Part shown: positions 1 through 6,145 of the stretch, in pieces
How the letters are laid out: the number at the start of each line of letters is the position of its first letter
Numbering within the stretch: the first letter of the stretch is position 1
Assembly: GCA_013373005.1 (NCBI GenBank)
Contig: JABXIP010000465.1
Coordinates: 1-10,516, forward strand
Source of the DNA: Cytophagia bacterium
GTDB taxonomy: Bacteria > Bacteroidota > Bacteroidia > Cytophagales > Cyclobacteriaceae
Direction: 5' to 3'
DNA: 10,516 bases
Notes under the pieces: generated by a model
Seen by the model: only the letters and a program-made list of their open reading frames with translations
What the model was told of the DNA's origin: nothing
Database searches by the model: none
Translations under genes and position numbers: made by a program

Positions 1-1488
1 AATTACATCAATCTGGCCACTGCAAGAGCAGGCCTAAGAGCTAAGGAAATTGGTATAAGAAAGGTACTGGGCACTGACGTAAACAGACTAAAAGCTTCAT
101 TGCTCACCGAGTCGATGGTGCAAGTGTTCTTGTCTTATCTCCTCGCTATTCTAAGTGTTTGGGTACTTATTGCCTATTCTCCATTACAATCATGGTTGGG
201 AGTAAACTTTGAGTTCACACTATTTCAAAATCCTGAATTGCTAATAGGCACATTCCTCATTGTCTTGGTCACGGGGTTGATCGCAGGAGTCTATCCGGCC
301 TTCTATTTATCGCAGATTAAACCGGTGAGTGCACTGAAAGGTACCTGGACTGCCTCAAAGTCGGGTCAGCTGATTAGACAGGGCTTGGTATTGTTCCAGT
401 TCGTCATTTCCATTGGTGTTCTGTTGAGCACGCTGCTCATGAAAGATCAGATTTCGTTCATACAAAATAAAGATATGGGCTTTGAGAAAGACCAGATCAT
501 GATCATTACTACCAGCGATTCTACCACGCAAAGCAGATTTACGGCCATGAAAAATGCCTTGGAGTCTTATCCTGTTATTGAGAAGGTCACTTCCTCAAAC
601 TTTATTGCCGGCTATGGCATTGGCCAGCAGGTTTTCAGGGTAGATCAGGATGGTGAAATGAAGCAGCAGGAGTTTAAGGTAATGCAAGGTGACGCAGATT
701 ATCTGGAAACCTTCGGTATTCCTTTGGCTGAAGGCGAGTTCTTTGCTAAAGACTTAAATAGAGGCAACACAAAATTTGTTATCAATGAAACTGCCGCAAG
801 ACAGCTGGGCTGGGACAATCCGGTTGGGATGAAAATGGGATTTTTCCATCAGCAAGAGCCGGGGCAGGTGATCGGTGTGGTGAGAGACTTCAATCACTTT
901 TCTCTACACAACCCAATTGAGCCATTAGTATTTGTCTTTAATCCCAGACCAGGTAGAAATCTAATCATCCGATTCAACCAAAACCAGGCACCTGAAGCAC
1001 TGAAAGTAGCTGAGAGTGTATGGAATGAGCAACTGCCCAATTATCCGTTTGAGTATAACTTCCTCAACGATCAATTGAATGAATCATACGAAGCCGATAG
1101 AATTCAGAGCAAACTCATTACGTTTATGACCATTCTTTGCGCAGCCATTTCATTGATCGGTTTGATAGGACTTACTGCGTTCAACATCGATCAGCGCAGA
1201 AAAGAAATTGGGATTAGAAAAGTATTGGGAGCACTATCTCCTCAAATTGTGGGACTCATGTATTCCGGAACTCTGAAGCTCTTGCTCATTGCCAGTGTTA
1301 TTGCCATCCCACTCGCCTATTTAGGTATCAACAGGTGGAGCCAGAATTTCCAGTATCAGGCAGGTATTAATATTGGGTTGATTCTGTTGGGAGTAGCCAC
1401 TGCATTGGTGCTGACCTTTATTTTAGTGGGTTCACTGGTTTTCAATTCGGCACAAAAGAATCCCGTAAAAACTTTGAGGCAGGAGTAA
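1..1488 (+). CDS. ABC transporter permease, MacB/FtsX type (3' part, 5' end outside window)
   Basis: The reading frame is open from base 1 and gives 495 residues; the N-terminus lies outside the window. Two FtsX signatures are visible: one near the visible start (residues about 15-24, KEIGIRKVLG) and one near residues 400-410 (RRKEIGIRKVLGA). Between them are two membrane segments (about 37-57 and 80-104), another at about 127-147 opening the second half, and a soluble extracytoplasmic MacB_PCD-like domain (about 150-360). Three C-terminal membrane segments follow. This duplicated arrangement matches the roughly 800-residue Bacteroidota permeases that work with a separate MacB-type ATPase, usually in efflux or envelope-stress roles; the substrate cannot be told from the sequence. 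No ATPase gene is in view. The gene ends one base before the stop of the convergent flavoprotein gene. Confidence 0.9.
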   Translation, partial: NYINLATARAGLRAKEIGIRKVLGTDVNRLKASLLTESMVQVFLSYLLAILSVWVLIAYSPLQSWLGVNFEFTLFQNPELLIGTFLIVLVTGLIAGVYPAFYLSQIKPVSALKGTWTASKSGQLIRQGLVLFQFVISIGVLLSTLLMKDQISFIQNKDMGFEKDQIMIITTSDSTTQSRFTAMKNALESYPVIEKVTSSNFIAGYGIGQQVFRVDQDGEMKQQEFKVMQGDADYLETFGIPLAEGEFFAKDLNRGNTKFVINETAARQLGWDNPVGMKMGFFHQQEPGQVIGVVRDFNHFSLHNPIEPLVFVFNPRPGRNLIIRFNQNQAPEALKVAESVWNEQLPNYPFEYNFLNDQLNESYEADRIQSKLITFMTILCAAISLIGLIGLTAFNIDQRRKEIGIRKVLGALSPQIVGLMYSGTLKLLLIASVIAIPLAYLGINRWSQNFQYQAGINIGLILLGVATALVLTFILVGSLVFNSAQKNPVKTLRQE

Positions 1489-1489
1489 T

Positions 1490-2470
1490 CTAAGCACTTA
1501 CTTCTGACCTCTTTTTGGAGAGAATACTCTTGGCAATCATCTCAGAATGAACACGCGTGTTTTCTATAAAGAGCTTGCTTGTCTGCATTCCTGAATTGAT
1601 CACTCCTGCCACATAAACACCCGGCAACGGAGTTTCCAAAGTGTCTTCATTGTGGATGGGAATCTTATGCTCATCGTCACTGACAGGGATACCGAGTGAT
1701 TCGAATAATTGGTAATTCGGCATGTAGCCCGTCATGGCCAAAACGAAGTCGTTTTCTAAGGTCACTTCCTCTTCCGGAGTTTCAAGCACCACTTCATGCG
1801 GCCTAATTTCCTTCACTGTCGTGTTGAAATAAGCTTGAATGCTTCCTTCCTTAATTCGATTTTCAATGTTAGGTCGAATCCAGTATTTGACTTTCGGATA
1901 AATTTCTGATTCGCGAATAGCCATGGTTACTTCTGCTCCTTTGTAGAAGGTTTCCAAGGCCACATCGCAAGCCGAATTGGCAGCACCAATAACCAGCACT
2001 TTCTGGTCTACATAAGGGTGCGGATCGTCATAGAAGTGCTTTACCTTCTTCAGGTCTTCGCCCGGAATATTGAGCTTGCGGGCTGTATCATAAAAACCGG
2101 TAGCCACAACCACATTCTCAGCCTCAAAGGTGCCTTTGGTGGTAAGTACCTGATACACCTCACCATTATGACTCATGGATTTCACCTCTGTATAAAGCTT
2201 GATGTCCAATTCCCAGCTCTCCTGCACTCTTCTAAAATACTCAAGGGCTTCGCGCCTGGTTGGCTTATCGTTGTGGGCAATAAAAGGCACTCCCCCAATT
2301 TCAAGCAGGTTGGAAGTGGAGAAGAAAGTCATGTTGGTTGGAAAATTATAGAGTGAGTTTACCAACACTCCCTTTTCCAAAACCACATAAGAAAGACCGG
2401 CCTTTTTTGCTTCAATAGCGCAGTTCAAGCCAATTGGTCCTCCCCCTATAATTACTACATCGTACTTCAA
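1490..2470 (-). CDS. YpdA-type FAD/NAD(P)-dependent disulfide reductase (putative bacillithiol disulfide reductase family)
   Basis: This is a 326-residue single-subunit flavoprotein of the YpdA/Bdr group. An N-terminal FAD dinucleotide site IIGGGPIG lies at residues 7-14, an ATG(FYD) motif at 123-128, a second nucleotide-binding site VIGAANSA at 160-167, and the C-terminal FAD-contacting stretch PGVYVAGV at 283-290. Characterised YpdA enzymes reduce bacillithiol disulfide with NADPH and have a conserved cysteine inside the first motif (GGGPCG). Here that residue is Ile13; Cys17 is the nearest cysteine, so the substrate is uncertain. The start is TTG at 2470: an in-frame TAA lies six codons upstream, no ATG or GTG is available, and homologues begin just before the FAD motif. 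It is the last gene of the SDR-tetR-doxX cluster, 61 bp after doxX, with a perfect palindrome 9 bp upstream of its start. Confidence 0.85.
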   Translation of the reverse strand: MKYDVVIIGGGPIGLNCAIEAKKAGLSYVVLEKGVLVNSLYNFPTNMTFFSTSNLLEIGGVPFIAHNDKPTRREALEYFRRVQESWELDIKLYTEVKSMSHNGEVYQVLTTKGTFEAENVVVATGFYDTARKLNIPGEDLKKVKHFYDDPHPYVDQKVLVIGAANSACDVALETFYKGAEVTMAIRESEIYPKVKYWIRPNIENRIKEGSIQAYFNTTVKEIRPHEVVLETPEEEVTLENDFVLAMTGYMPNYQLFESLGIPVSDDEHKIPIHNEDTLETPLPGVYVAGVINSGMQTSKLFIENTRVHSEMIAKSILSKKRSEVSA

Positions 2471-2479
2471 AGCATCAGA

Positions 2480-2498
2480 ATTTACTTACTAAGTAAAT
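2480..2498. promoter_or_regulatory. Perfect 19-bp palindrome upstream of the YpdA-type gene (candidate repressor operator)
   Basis: The sequence ATTTACTTACTAAGTAAAT is a perfect dyad of two 9-bp arms around a single central base. It lies in the 61-bp gap between doxX and the flavoprotein gene, 9 bp upstream of the TTG start. The absent loop and lack of a U-tract argue against a terminator. Its size and single-base centre are typical of TetR-family operators. It does not resemble the dyads near tetR and the SDR gene, so a different regulator may act here. Confidence 0.55.
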
Positions 2499-2531
2499 CA
2501 AATGACCAGCGAAAAGTTCTCTAAAAACCCT

Positions 2532-2972
2532 CTAATTATGAATTCGATTGTTTTTGCGCTGAAACAGAAGCACAAACGCTGCACTAATGATGACGATGTT
2601 CTTTACGATGTACTGGCCTTCCATGGTGAGTTGAAAAGGAAAGCTTTTGAAAGTAACATCCGTTAAAATGAACAAGGGCAAAATGGTGCAACACATGTGA
2701 AACAGTAGGAGCCAAAAAGTGAGCTTAAACTCCTTGGAAAACACCAGCAGCAAACCAAGAGCGAACTCCATTGTTGCCAAGCCAGGCATAATCATCCAAT
2801 CAGGAATCAGATGAAAAGTGAGAATCTCAATGGTGGTAGAAGCGAGTCCTTCAGCGGGGCTTAGGCCAGGGAAAAACTTTAAACCTCCGAACCACAAAAA
2901 CAAAATGCCAATGCAAATTCTAAGAATACGAAATTGATGGCGCTCTAAAAAAAATGAAATAACGCGTGCCAT
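2532..2972 (-). CDS. DoxX-like integral membrane protein
   Basis: This is a 146-residue protein with four predicted membrane segments (about 14-33, 56-76, 82-103 and 121-139). The N-terminal stretch LRICIGILFLWFGGLKFFPG followed by LSPAEG, and the late motif EGQYIVKN, are typical of the DoxX/DUF417-like membrane proteins of Bacteroidota. Such proteins often accompany redox or thiol-stress genes; their chemistry is poorly defined, though some DoxX proteins associate with quinone- or thiol-related complexes. It lies between tetR (60 bp upstream) and the YpdA-type reductase (61 bp downstream) on the same strand, which suggests a role in the same stress response. The ATG start at 2972 gives the expected short hydrophilic N-terminus. 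Membrane location is well supported; the specific function is not. Confidence 0.8.
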   Translation of the reverse strand: MARVISFFLERHQFRILRICIGILFLWFGGLKFFPGLSPAEGLASTTIEILTFHLIPDWMIMPGLATMEFALGLLLVFSKEFKLTFWLLLFHMCCTILPLFILTDVTFKSFPFQLTMEGQYIVKNIVIISAAFVLLFQRKNNRIHN

Positions 2973-3021
2973 AACAGTTTAAAAAATATGGCTCAATATA
3001 ATGAGGTTTTGGAAAAAGAAA

Positions 3022-3037
3022 ACTGACAAATGTCAGT
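3022..3037. promoter_or_regulatory. Palindrome at the tetR stop / upstream of doxX (operator or weak terminator)
   Basis: ACTGACA-AA-TGTCAGT is a perfect inverted repeat of 7-bp arms that overlaps the tetR stop codon and lies about 50 bp upstream of doxX. Two readings are possible. As DNA it resembles TetR-type operators with a TGACAnnTGTCA core and could control doxX. As RNA on the minus strand it can form a 6-bp stem with a 4-nt loop followed by TTTTCTTTTT, a weak intrinsic terminator for tetR. The sequence alone does not decide between them. Confidence 0.45.
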
Positions 3038-3614
3038 CAAGTGCGGAAAGTGTAATATCTACCACCTCTTTCATCTCATCTAAAGAAACCTCTCCTTTAC
3101 CAACCACTCTAAGTCCGCTGATAGAATTGAATATGAATCTGGCCAAAGCTTGTGGAGATTTCTGCGATCTAAATTCCCCCTTCTCCTGACCTTCCTTGAT
3201 AATTTCAGCCAGTACCTCAATGATGGTGTTTCTGTTTTCATCCACCATCTGGTGAATATCCATATCACAGTTTGCAAGTTCGGTAGTGGCATTCACAAGA
3301 AAGCAACCTTTCTTTTCCTTATCCAGAATGACATCGTTAACAATGCGTTCAAGGAGGGACCTAATGACCTGCCTTGCGGGCATGTCGGAACGGATATCAT
3401 TTAAAAGCCGGGAAGAAGTACTTTGACGATAGAGTTTCAGAGCAGCGACATACAAATTGTGTTTGTCGCCCCAGGTGTCGTAAAGGCTTGCTCTATTAAT
3501 GCCCAACTCATCTACTAAATCTTGAATAGATGTAGCATTATAGCCTTTGCGCCAAAAGAGCTGCAAAGCCTTATGCAATACGTCAATCTCATCAAAACTC
3601 TTCTTCCGGGCCAT
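3033..3614 (-). CDS. TetR/AcrR-family transcriptional repressor
   Basis: This is a 193-residue regulator. Residues 1-60 form a clear TetR DNA-binding domain; the helix-turn-helix is at about 27-48, with recognition helix NRASLYDTWG. The C-terminal ligand domain contains GCFLVNATTELA (residues 103-114), resembling the GC-x3-N-x3-EL motif of NemR/ComR-like TetR proteins. Cys104 sits at the start of that helix and Cys116 nearby. In NemR, cysteines sense electrophiles and hypochlorous acid; a similar role here is inference, supported by the oxidoreductase neighbours. The ATG at 3614 is preceded by a -7 element (TAATTTTG) and an overlapping dyad shared with the SDR promoter region, so autorepression together with control of the upstream SDR gene is likely. 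It lies 44 bp downstream of the SDR gene. Confidence 0.9.
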   Translation of the reverse strand: MARKKSFDEIDVLHKALQLFWRKGYNATSIQDLVDELGINRASLYDTWGDKHNLYVAALKLYRQSTSSRLLNDIRSDMPARQVIRSLLERIVNDVILDKEKKGCFLVNATTELANCDMDIHQMVDENRNTIIEVLAEIIKEGQEKGEFRSQKSPQALARFIFNSISGLRVVGKGEVSLDEMKEVVDITLSALD

Positions 3615-3628
3615 AACGATCTGATTCT

Positions 3629-3644
3629 TAAACCGATCGTTCCA
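3629..3644. promoter_or_regulatory. Candidate TetR operator A (tetR promoter)
   Basis: The plus strand reads TAAACCGATCGTTCCA. The half-site CGTTCC is intact; the other half (AAACCG) is degenerate relative to a GGAACGATCGTTCC dyad. It overlaps the tetR -7 element and the expected transcription start, and ends 15 bp before the tetR start codon. Two related sites lie upstream of the neighbouring SDR gene. Confidence 0.55.
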
Positions 3645-3650
3645 AAATTA
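3643..3650 (-). promoter_or_regulatory. -7 promoter element for tetR
   Basis: The minus strand reads TAATTTTG, an exact match to the Bacteroidota consensus TAnnTTTG, about 30 bp upstream of the tetR start. No convincing -33 TTG was seen at the expected distance. It gives tetR a promoter of its own inside the SDR-tetR gap. Confidence 0.45.
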
Positions 3651-3658
3651 CTGAATTT

Positions 3659-4411
3659 TTAGATAGTGGCTATACCACCGTCTACAAGAATCTCTTCGCC
3701 TGCCACATAAGATGAATCATCGGAGGCAAGGAAAAGCACGGCCTTAGCCACTTCGCTCGAAGTACCAAAGCGCTTAAGCGGAACCATGTTAGCAAAGTTT
3801 TCTGCCATACCCTTTAGCTGTTCTTCAGTCATGCCCATTTTACCATAGATTGGCGTTTCAATAGGTCCCGGGCTCACTGTGTTTACCCTAATCTTTCTTG
3901 GAGCCAATTCAGCAGAAAGCGTTCTGGCAAAGCTTCGAACAGCCCCCTTTGTTGCTGAGTAAACAGAACTATTTTCAAAGCCCTTATGAATAACAGCCGA
4001 AGCATTGAGTACAATGGCTCCATTATCATTGAAAATAGGCAAGAACTTCTGTATAGTAAAGAAGAGGCCTTTCACATTCGTATTGAAGTGTGTGTCAAAA
4101 AAGGCTTCGTCTGTTTCACCAATTGGAGCAAACCAGGCAATACCGGCATTGGCAAATAGAATGTCTACGCTTCCAAATTCAGCTTTCACCTGAGATACTA
4201 AGGCTTCTATTTCTGCCAGTTTAGAAGTATCGGACTGAATAACCCTGAGGTTAGGGTGATTGATCTCAGCTTCGGCTGCATCTAGTGTTAGCTGAGTTCT
4301 TCCGGTAATGACTACTTTAGCGCCTTCGGCAATAAAGGTTTTAGCTGTTGCCAAACCAATACCTGTACTGCCACCCGTAATGACAGCCACTTTTTCATTT
4401 AATTTTCCCAT
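3659..4411 (-). CDS. Short-chain dehydrogenase/reductase (SDR) family oxidoreductase
   Basis: This 250-residue protein is a classical SDR of usual length. It has the cofactor motif TGGSTGIG (12-19), NAG (88-90), Asn112, a catalytic serine at about 138 (NAS), the YxxxK pair Tyr151/Lys155, and PGPIETP (181-187). ITGRT at 35-39 places an Arg after the second strand, which usually favours NADPH. The substrate is unknown; the closest general resemblance is to glucose-1-dehydrogenase/3-oxoacyl-ACP-reductase-like SDRs, which are often paired with a TetR repressor and induced by reactive carbonyls or xenobiotics. It is the first gene of the cluster, 44 bp upstream of tetR, with two copies of the putative TetR operator in its 83-bp upstream region. 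Retention of the full catalytic set suggests an active reductase. Confidence 0.9.
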   Translation of the reverse strand: MGKLNEKVAVITGGSTGIGLATAKTFIAEGAKVVITGRTQLTLDAAEAEINHPNLRVIQSDTSKLAEIEALVSQVKAEFGSVDILFANAGIAWFAPIGETDEAFFDTHFNTNVKGLFFTIQKFLPIFNDNGAIVLNASAVIHKGFENSSVYSATKGAVRSFARTLSAELAPRKIRVNTVSPGPIETPIYGKMGMTEEQLKGMAENFANMVPLKRFGTSSEVAKAVLFLASDDSSYVAGEEILVDGGIATI

Positions 4412-4423
4412 GATTTATTATTT

Positions 4424-4439
4424 TAGAATGATTGTTCCA
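4424..4439. promoter_or_regulatory. Candidate TetR operator B (SDR promoter, proximal)
   Basis: TAGAATGATTGTTCCA matches 13 of 16 positions of the ideal dyad TGGAACGATCGTTCCA. It ends 13 bp upstream of the SDR start codon, where a bound repressor would block transcription. Its centre is 34 bp from that of operator C. Confidence 0.55.
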
Positions 4440-4457
4440 GAATTGTTTAACTCAAAA

Positions 4458-4473
4458 CAGAACGTTCATTCCA
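4458..4473. promoter_or_regulatory. Candidate TetR operator C (SDR promoter, distal)
   Basis: CAGAACGTTCATTCCA matches 12 of 16 positions of the same dyad, with both outer half-sites (GAAC and TTCC) kept. It lies 47 bp upstream of the SDR start and about three helical turns from operator B, compatible with cooperative binding. Confidence 0.5.
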
Positions 4474-4494
4474 AAAAAGAGTTCCTAGAGAAGA

Positions 4495-4833
4495 TTATTT
4501 TTTGAGATTACCCTTTTTGCTTTCCGCAAATTGCTGTCGGGTTTCTCTGAAATGCTGATAGACTGTATTGATAAAGGTGAGAATAAGCCCCACGCCAATA
4601 CCGATATAAATGATGGTGAAGAGCTTGCCAAGGTCTGTCTGAGGAGAAAAGTCGCCATAGCCCACTGTGCTCAGTGTGATAGCAGCAAAATACAGCGAAT
4701 CGATATATGACCAGCCCTCCAGATAGTGGTAGGCAAGGGCTCCTCCAAAAAGCACAAACAGAGAAGCCATTAACAGACTTCTATAGTGCTTGTCTTTTAG
4801 AAATTCCTGTAAGGTGTGAAGGATGAATTTCAC
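4495..4833 (-). CDS. Two-TM potassium channel family protein
   Basis: This 112-residue protein has the KcsA-like minimal layout: a first membrane segment (about 20-37), a pore helix, the selectivity filter TVGYG at 56-60 followed by Asp61, and a second membrane segment (about 68-92). A short basic cytoplasmic tail follows (HFRETRQQ to the lysine-rich end). No RCK/TrkA-N ligand-gating domain is fused. The product should form a tetrameric K+ channel in the inner membrane. The start is GTG at 4833; an in-frame TGA lies two codons upstream, so no longer version exists. It begins 17 bp after the stop of the M28 peptidase gene and is probably cotranscribed with it, an association whose functional sense is not obvious. 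Confidence 0.88.
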   Translation of the reverse strand: MKFILHTLQEFLKDKHYRSLLMASLFVLFGGALAYHYLEGWSYIDSLYFAAITLSTVGYGDFSPQTDLGKLFTIIYIGIGVGLILTFINTVYQHFRETRQQFAESKKGNLKK

Positions 4834-4850
4834 TTGTCAGGCAATCTGAA

Positions 4851-6086
4851 TTAGAACTTAATTTTTGACAGCTTGACCTCTTCGCCTCTCTTGAACTCAA
4901 CGGTGGTTTCATCGCCCAACTCAAAAGCACTTAGTGCCCTCATGTAGCCCATCATATCCACAATGGTCGAGTCTCCAAGTCTCATCACAATATCGCCTTT
5001 TTCCATTCCGGCTGCTGCTGCAGGTTTGCCTTCAGTAACACCGTCAATGCGCATGCCTTCACCATCGTATAGATAGTCTGGCACAACGCCCAATGAAACG
5101 GTAAATCTTGGAGAGCTTCCTGAATCATCTTTGGTAGCAGTGAATGCCAGCTTTTCTTCCGAATCTAGTTCGTCAATTAGTCTTTCGATATATCGAATCA
5201 CCTTCACCATACCCTCATAATTGATCTTATCTGAGTCGTCAGACGGTCTGTGATAATCAGGATGCTGTCCAGTGAAGAGGTGCAGTACGGGAATATCTTG
5301 AAGATAGAATGAGGTATGATCTGAAGGACCGACACCCGATTCTGAAGTAACAATTTTGAGTGAATCTGTATTAGCCGTTTCAACCGCTGCAGGCCAAGCA
5401 GGGCTGGTTCCAACACCGTTGATGGCTAGAGATTTGTCTTCTTTCATTCTACCTACCATATCCATGTTAATCATGAAGTTGATACTATCTACAGCCACTG
5501 TTGAATTCTTAGAATAGTAATTGGAACCCCAAAGGCCATTTTCTTCGCCAGAGAAGGCCATGAACAAGTAGTTGTAATTAGATTTCTTTCCACTTAAAAT
5601 CTTCGCTAATTGAATAAGTGCGGCAGTTCCACTCGCATTGTCATCAGCACCATTATGAATGGCAGCATCTTCACCTCTATAAAGAGAGCCTTCGTTTCCA
5701 TAACCTAAATGATCATAGTGAGCACCAAGAGCAATGGTATATGGTGCACCATTGTCGATGAAGCCAACCACATTTCGACCAGTGACGCCATCACCATCTG
5801 TTCCAATCACCGCTTCTTCATGCGGATTAGTGGATTTGTTCACCTTAAATACCTGGAAGTACCTATCGGTACCTTTAGGCACTAAGCCAATTTCCTTGAA
5901 CTTATCAGCGATATATCTAGCAGCCAATACTTCACCATCGGTACCAATAGCTCTACCTTCCAAATCATCACTAGCCAGGTAGCCAATATCCTCCTTAAGG
6001 CCAGTCATTAATTCTTTGTCGGTTGTAAAGTCAGTACAAGCCGTTATCAGGGTAATCACCATTAGTAATGAAAAAAGTCGCTTCAT
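4851..6086 (-). CDS. Secreted lipoprotein M28-family zinc aminopeptidase with C-terminal PDZ domain
   Basis: With the start at 6086 the protein has 411 residues. The N-terminus is a lipoprotein signal (MKRLFSLLMVITLITAC, lipobox cysteine 17). The peptidase domain keeps the M28 di-zinc ligands: His123 and Asp125 (AHYDH), the bridging Asp in GADDNASG (148/149), Glu181-Glu182 (SGEENG), Asp209 (NMDMVG) and His279 (PDYHRPSDD). Residues about 330-411 form a PDZ domain (VTEGKPAAAAGMEKGD). It probably trims peptides outside the cytoplasm, anchored to a membrane. An ATG 33 bp further upstream is in frame, but it precedes the signal sequence and lies upstream of the -7 box TATCTTTG, so it should not be in the mRNA. 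The gene is divergent from the PD40 lipoprotein and followed by the K+ channel. Confidence 0.92.
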   Translation of the reverse strand: MKRLFSLLMVITLITACTDFTTDKELMTGLKEDIGYLASDDLEGRAIGTDGEVLAARYIADKFKEIGLVPKGTDRYFQVFKVNKSTNPHEEAVIGTDGDGVTGRNVVGFIDNGAPYTIALGAHYDHLGYGNEGSLYRGEDAAIHNGADDNASGTAALIQLAKILSGKKSNYNYLFMAFSGEENGLWGSNYYSKNSTVAVDSINFMINMDMVGRMKEDKSLAINGVGTSPAWPAAVETANTDSLKIVTSESGVGPSDHTSFYLQDIPVLHLFTGQHPDYHRPSDDSDKINYEGMVKVIRYIERLIDELDSEEKLAFTATKDDSGSSPRFTVSLGVVPDYLYDGEGMRIDGVTEGKPAAAAGMEKGDIVMRLGDSTIVDMMGYMRALSAFELGDETTVEFKRGEEVKLSKIKF

Positions 6087-6103
6087 GTTCGTAGAATTTA
6101 GGT

Positions 6104-6127
6104 CAAAGATAATAATCATTATCTTCG
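6104..6127. promoter_or_regulatory. Compact divergent promoter with inverted repeat
   Basis: The minus strand carries TATCTTTG (6111-6104), an exact TAnnTTTG -7 element for the M28 peptidase. The plus strand carries TATCTTCG (6120-6127), a one-mismatch copy for the PD40 gene. They are the outer ends of the inverted repeat AAGATAAT-AATC-ATTATCTT (6106-6125), so the two -7 boxes stand back to back. Each predicted leader would be only about 10-15 nt. The symmetry may be a product of the two promoter boxes, or it may be a shared operator. Confidence 0.55.
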
Positions 6128-6145
6128 CGGCATTAATCGCCTATC

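Noticed and set aside
2018..2356. Plus-strand frame inside the flavoprotein gene
   Set aside because: It is antisense to conserved FAD/NAD-binding sequence with no independent support.
6087..6119. Upstream ATG of the M28 peptidase
   Set aside because: It adds 11 residues before a normal lipoprotein signal and lies upstream of the predicted transcription start.
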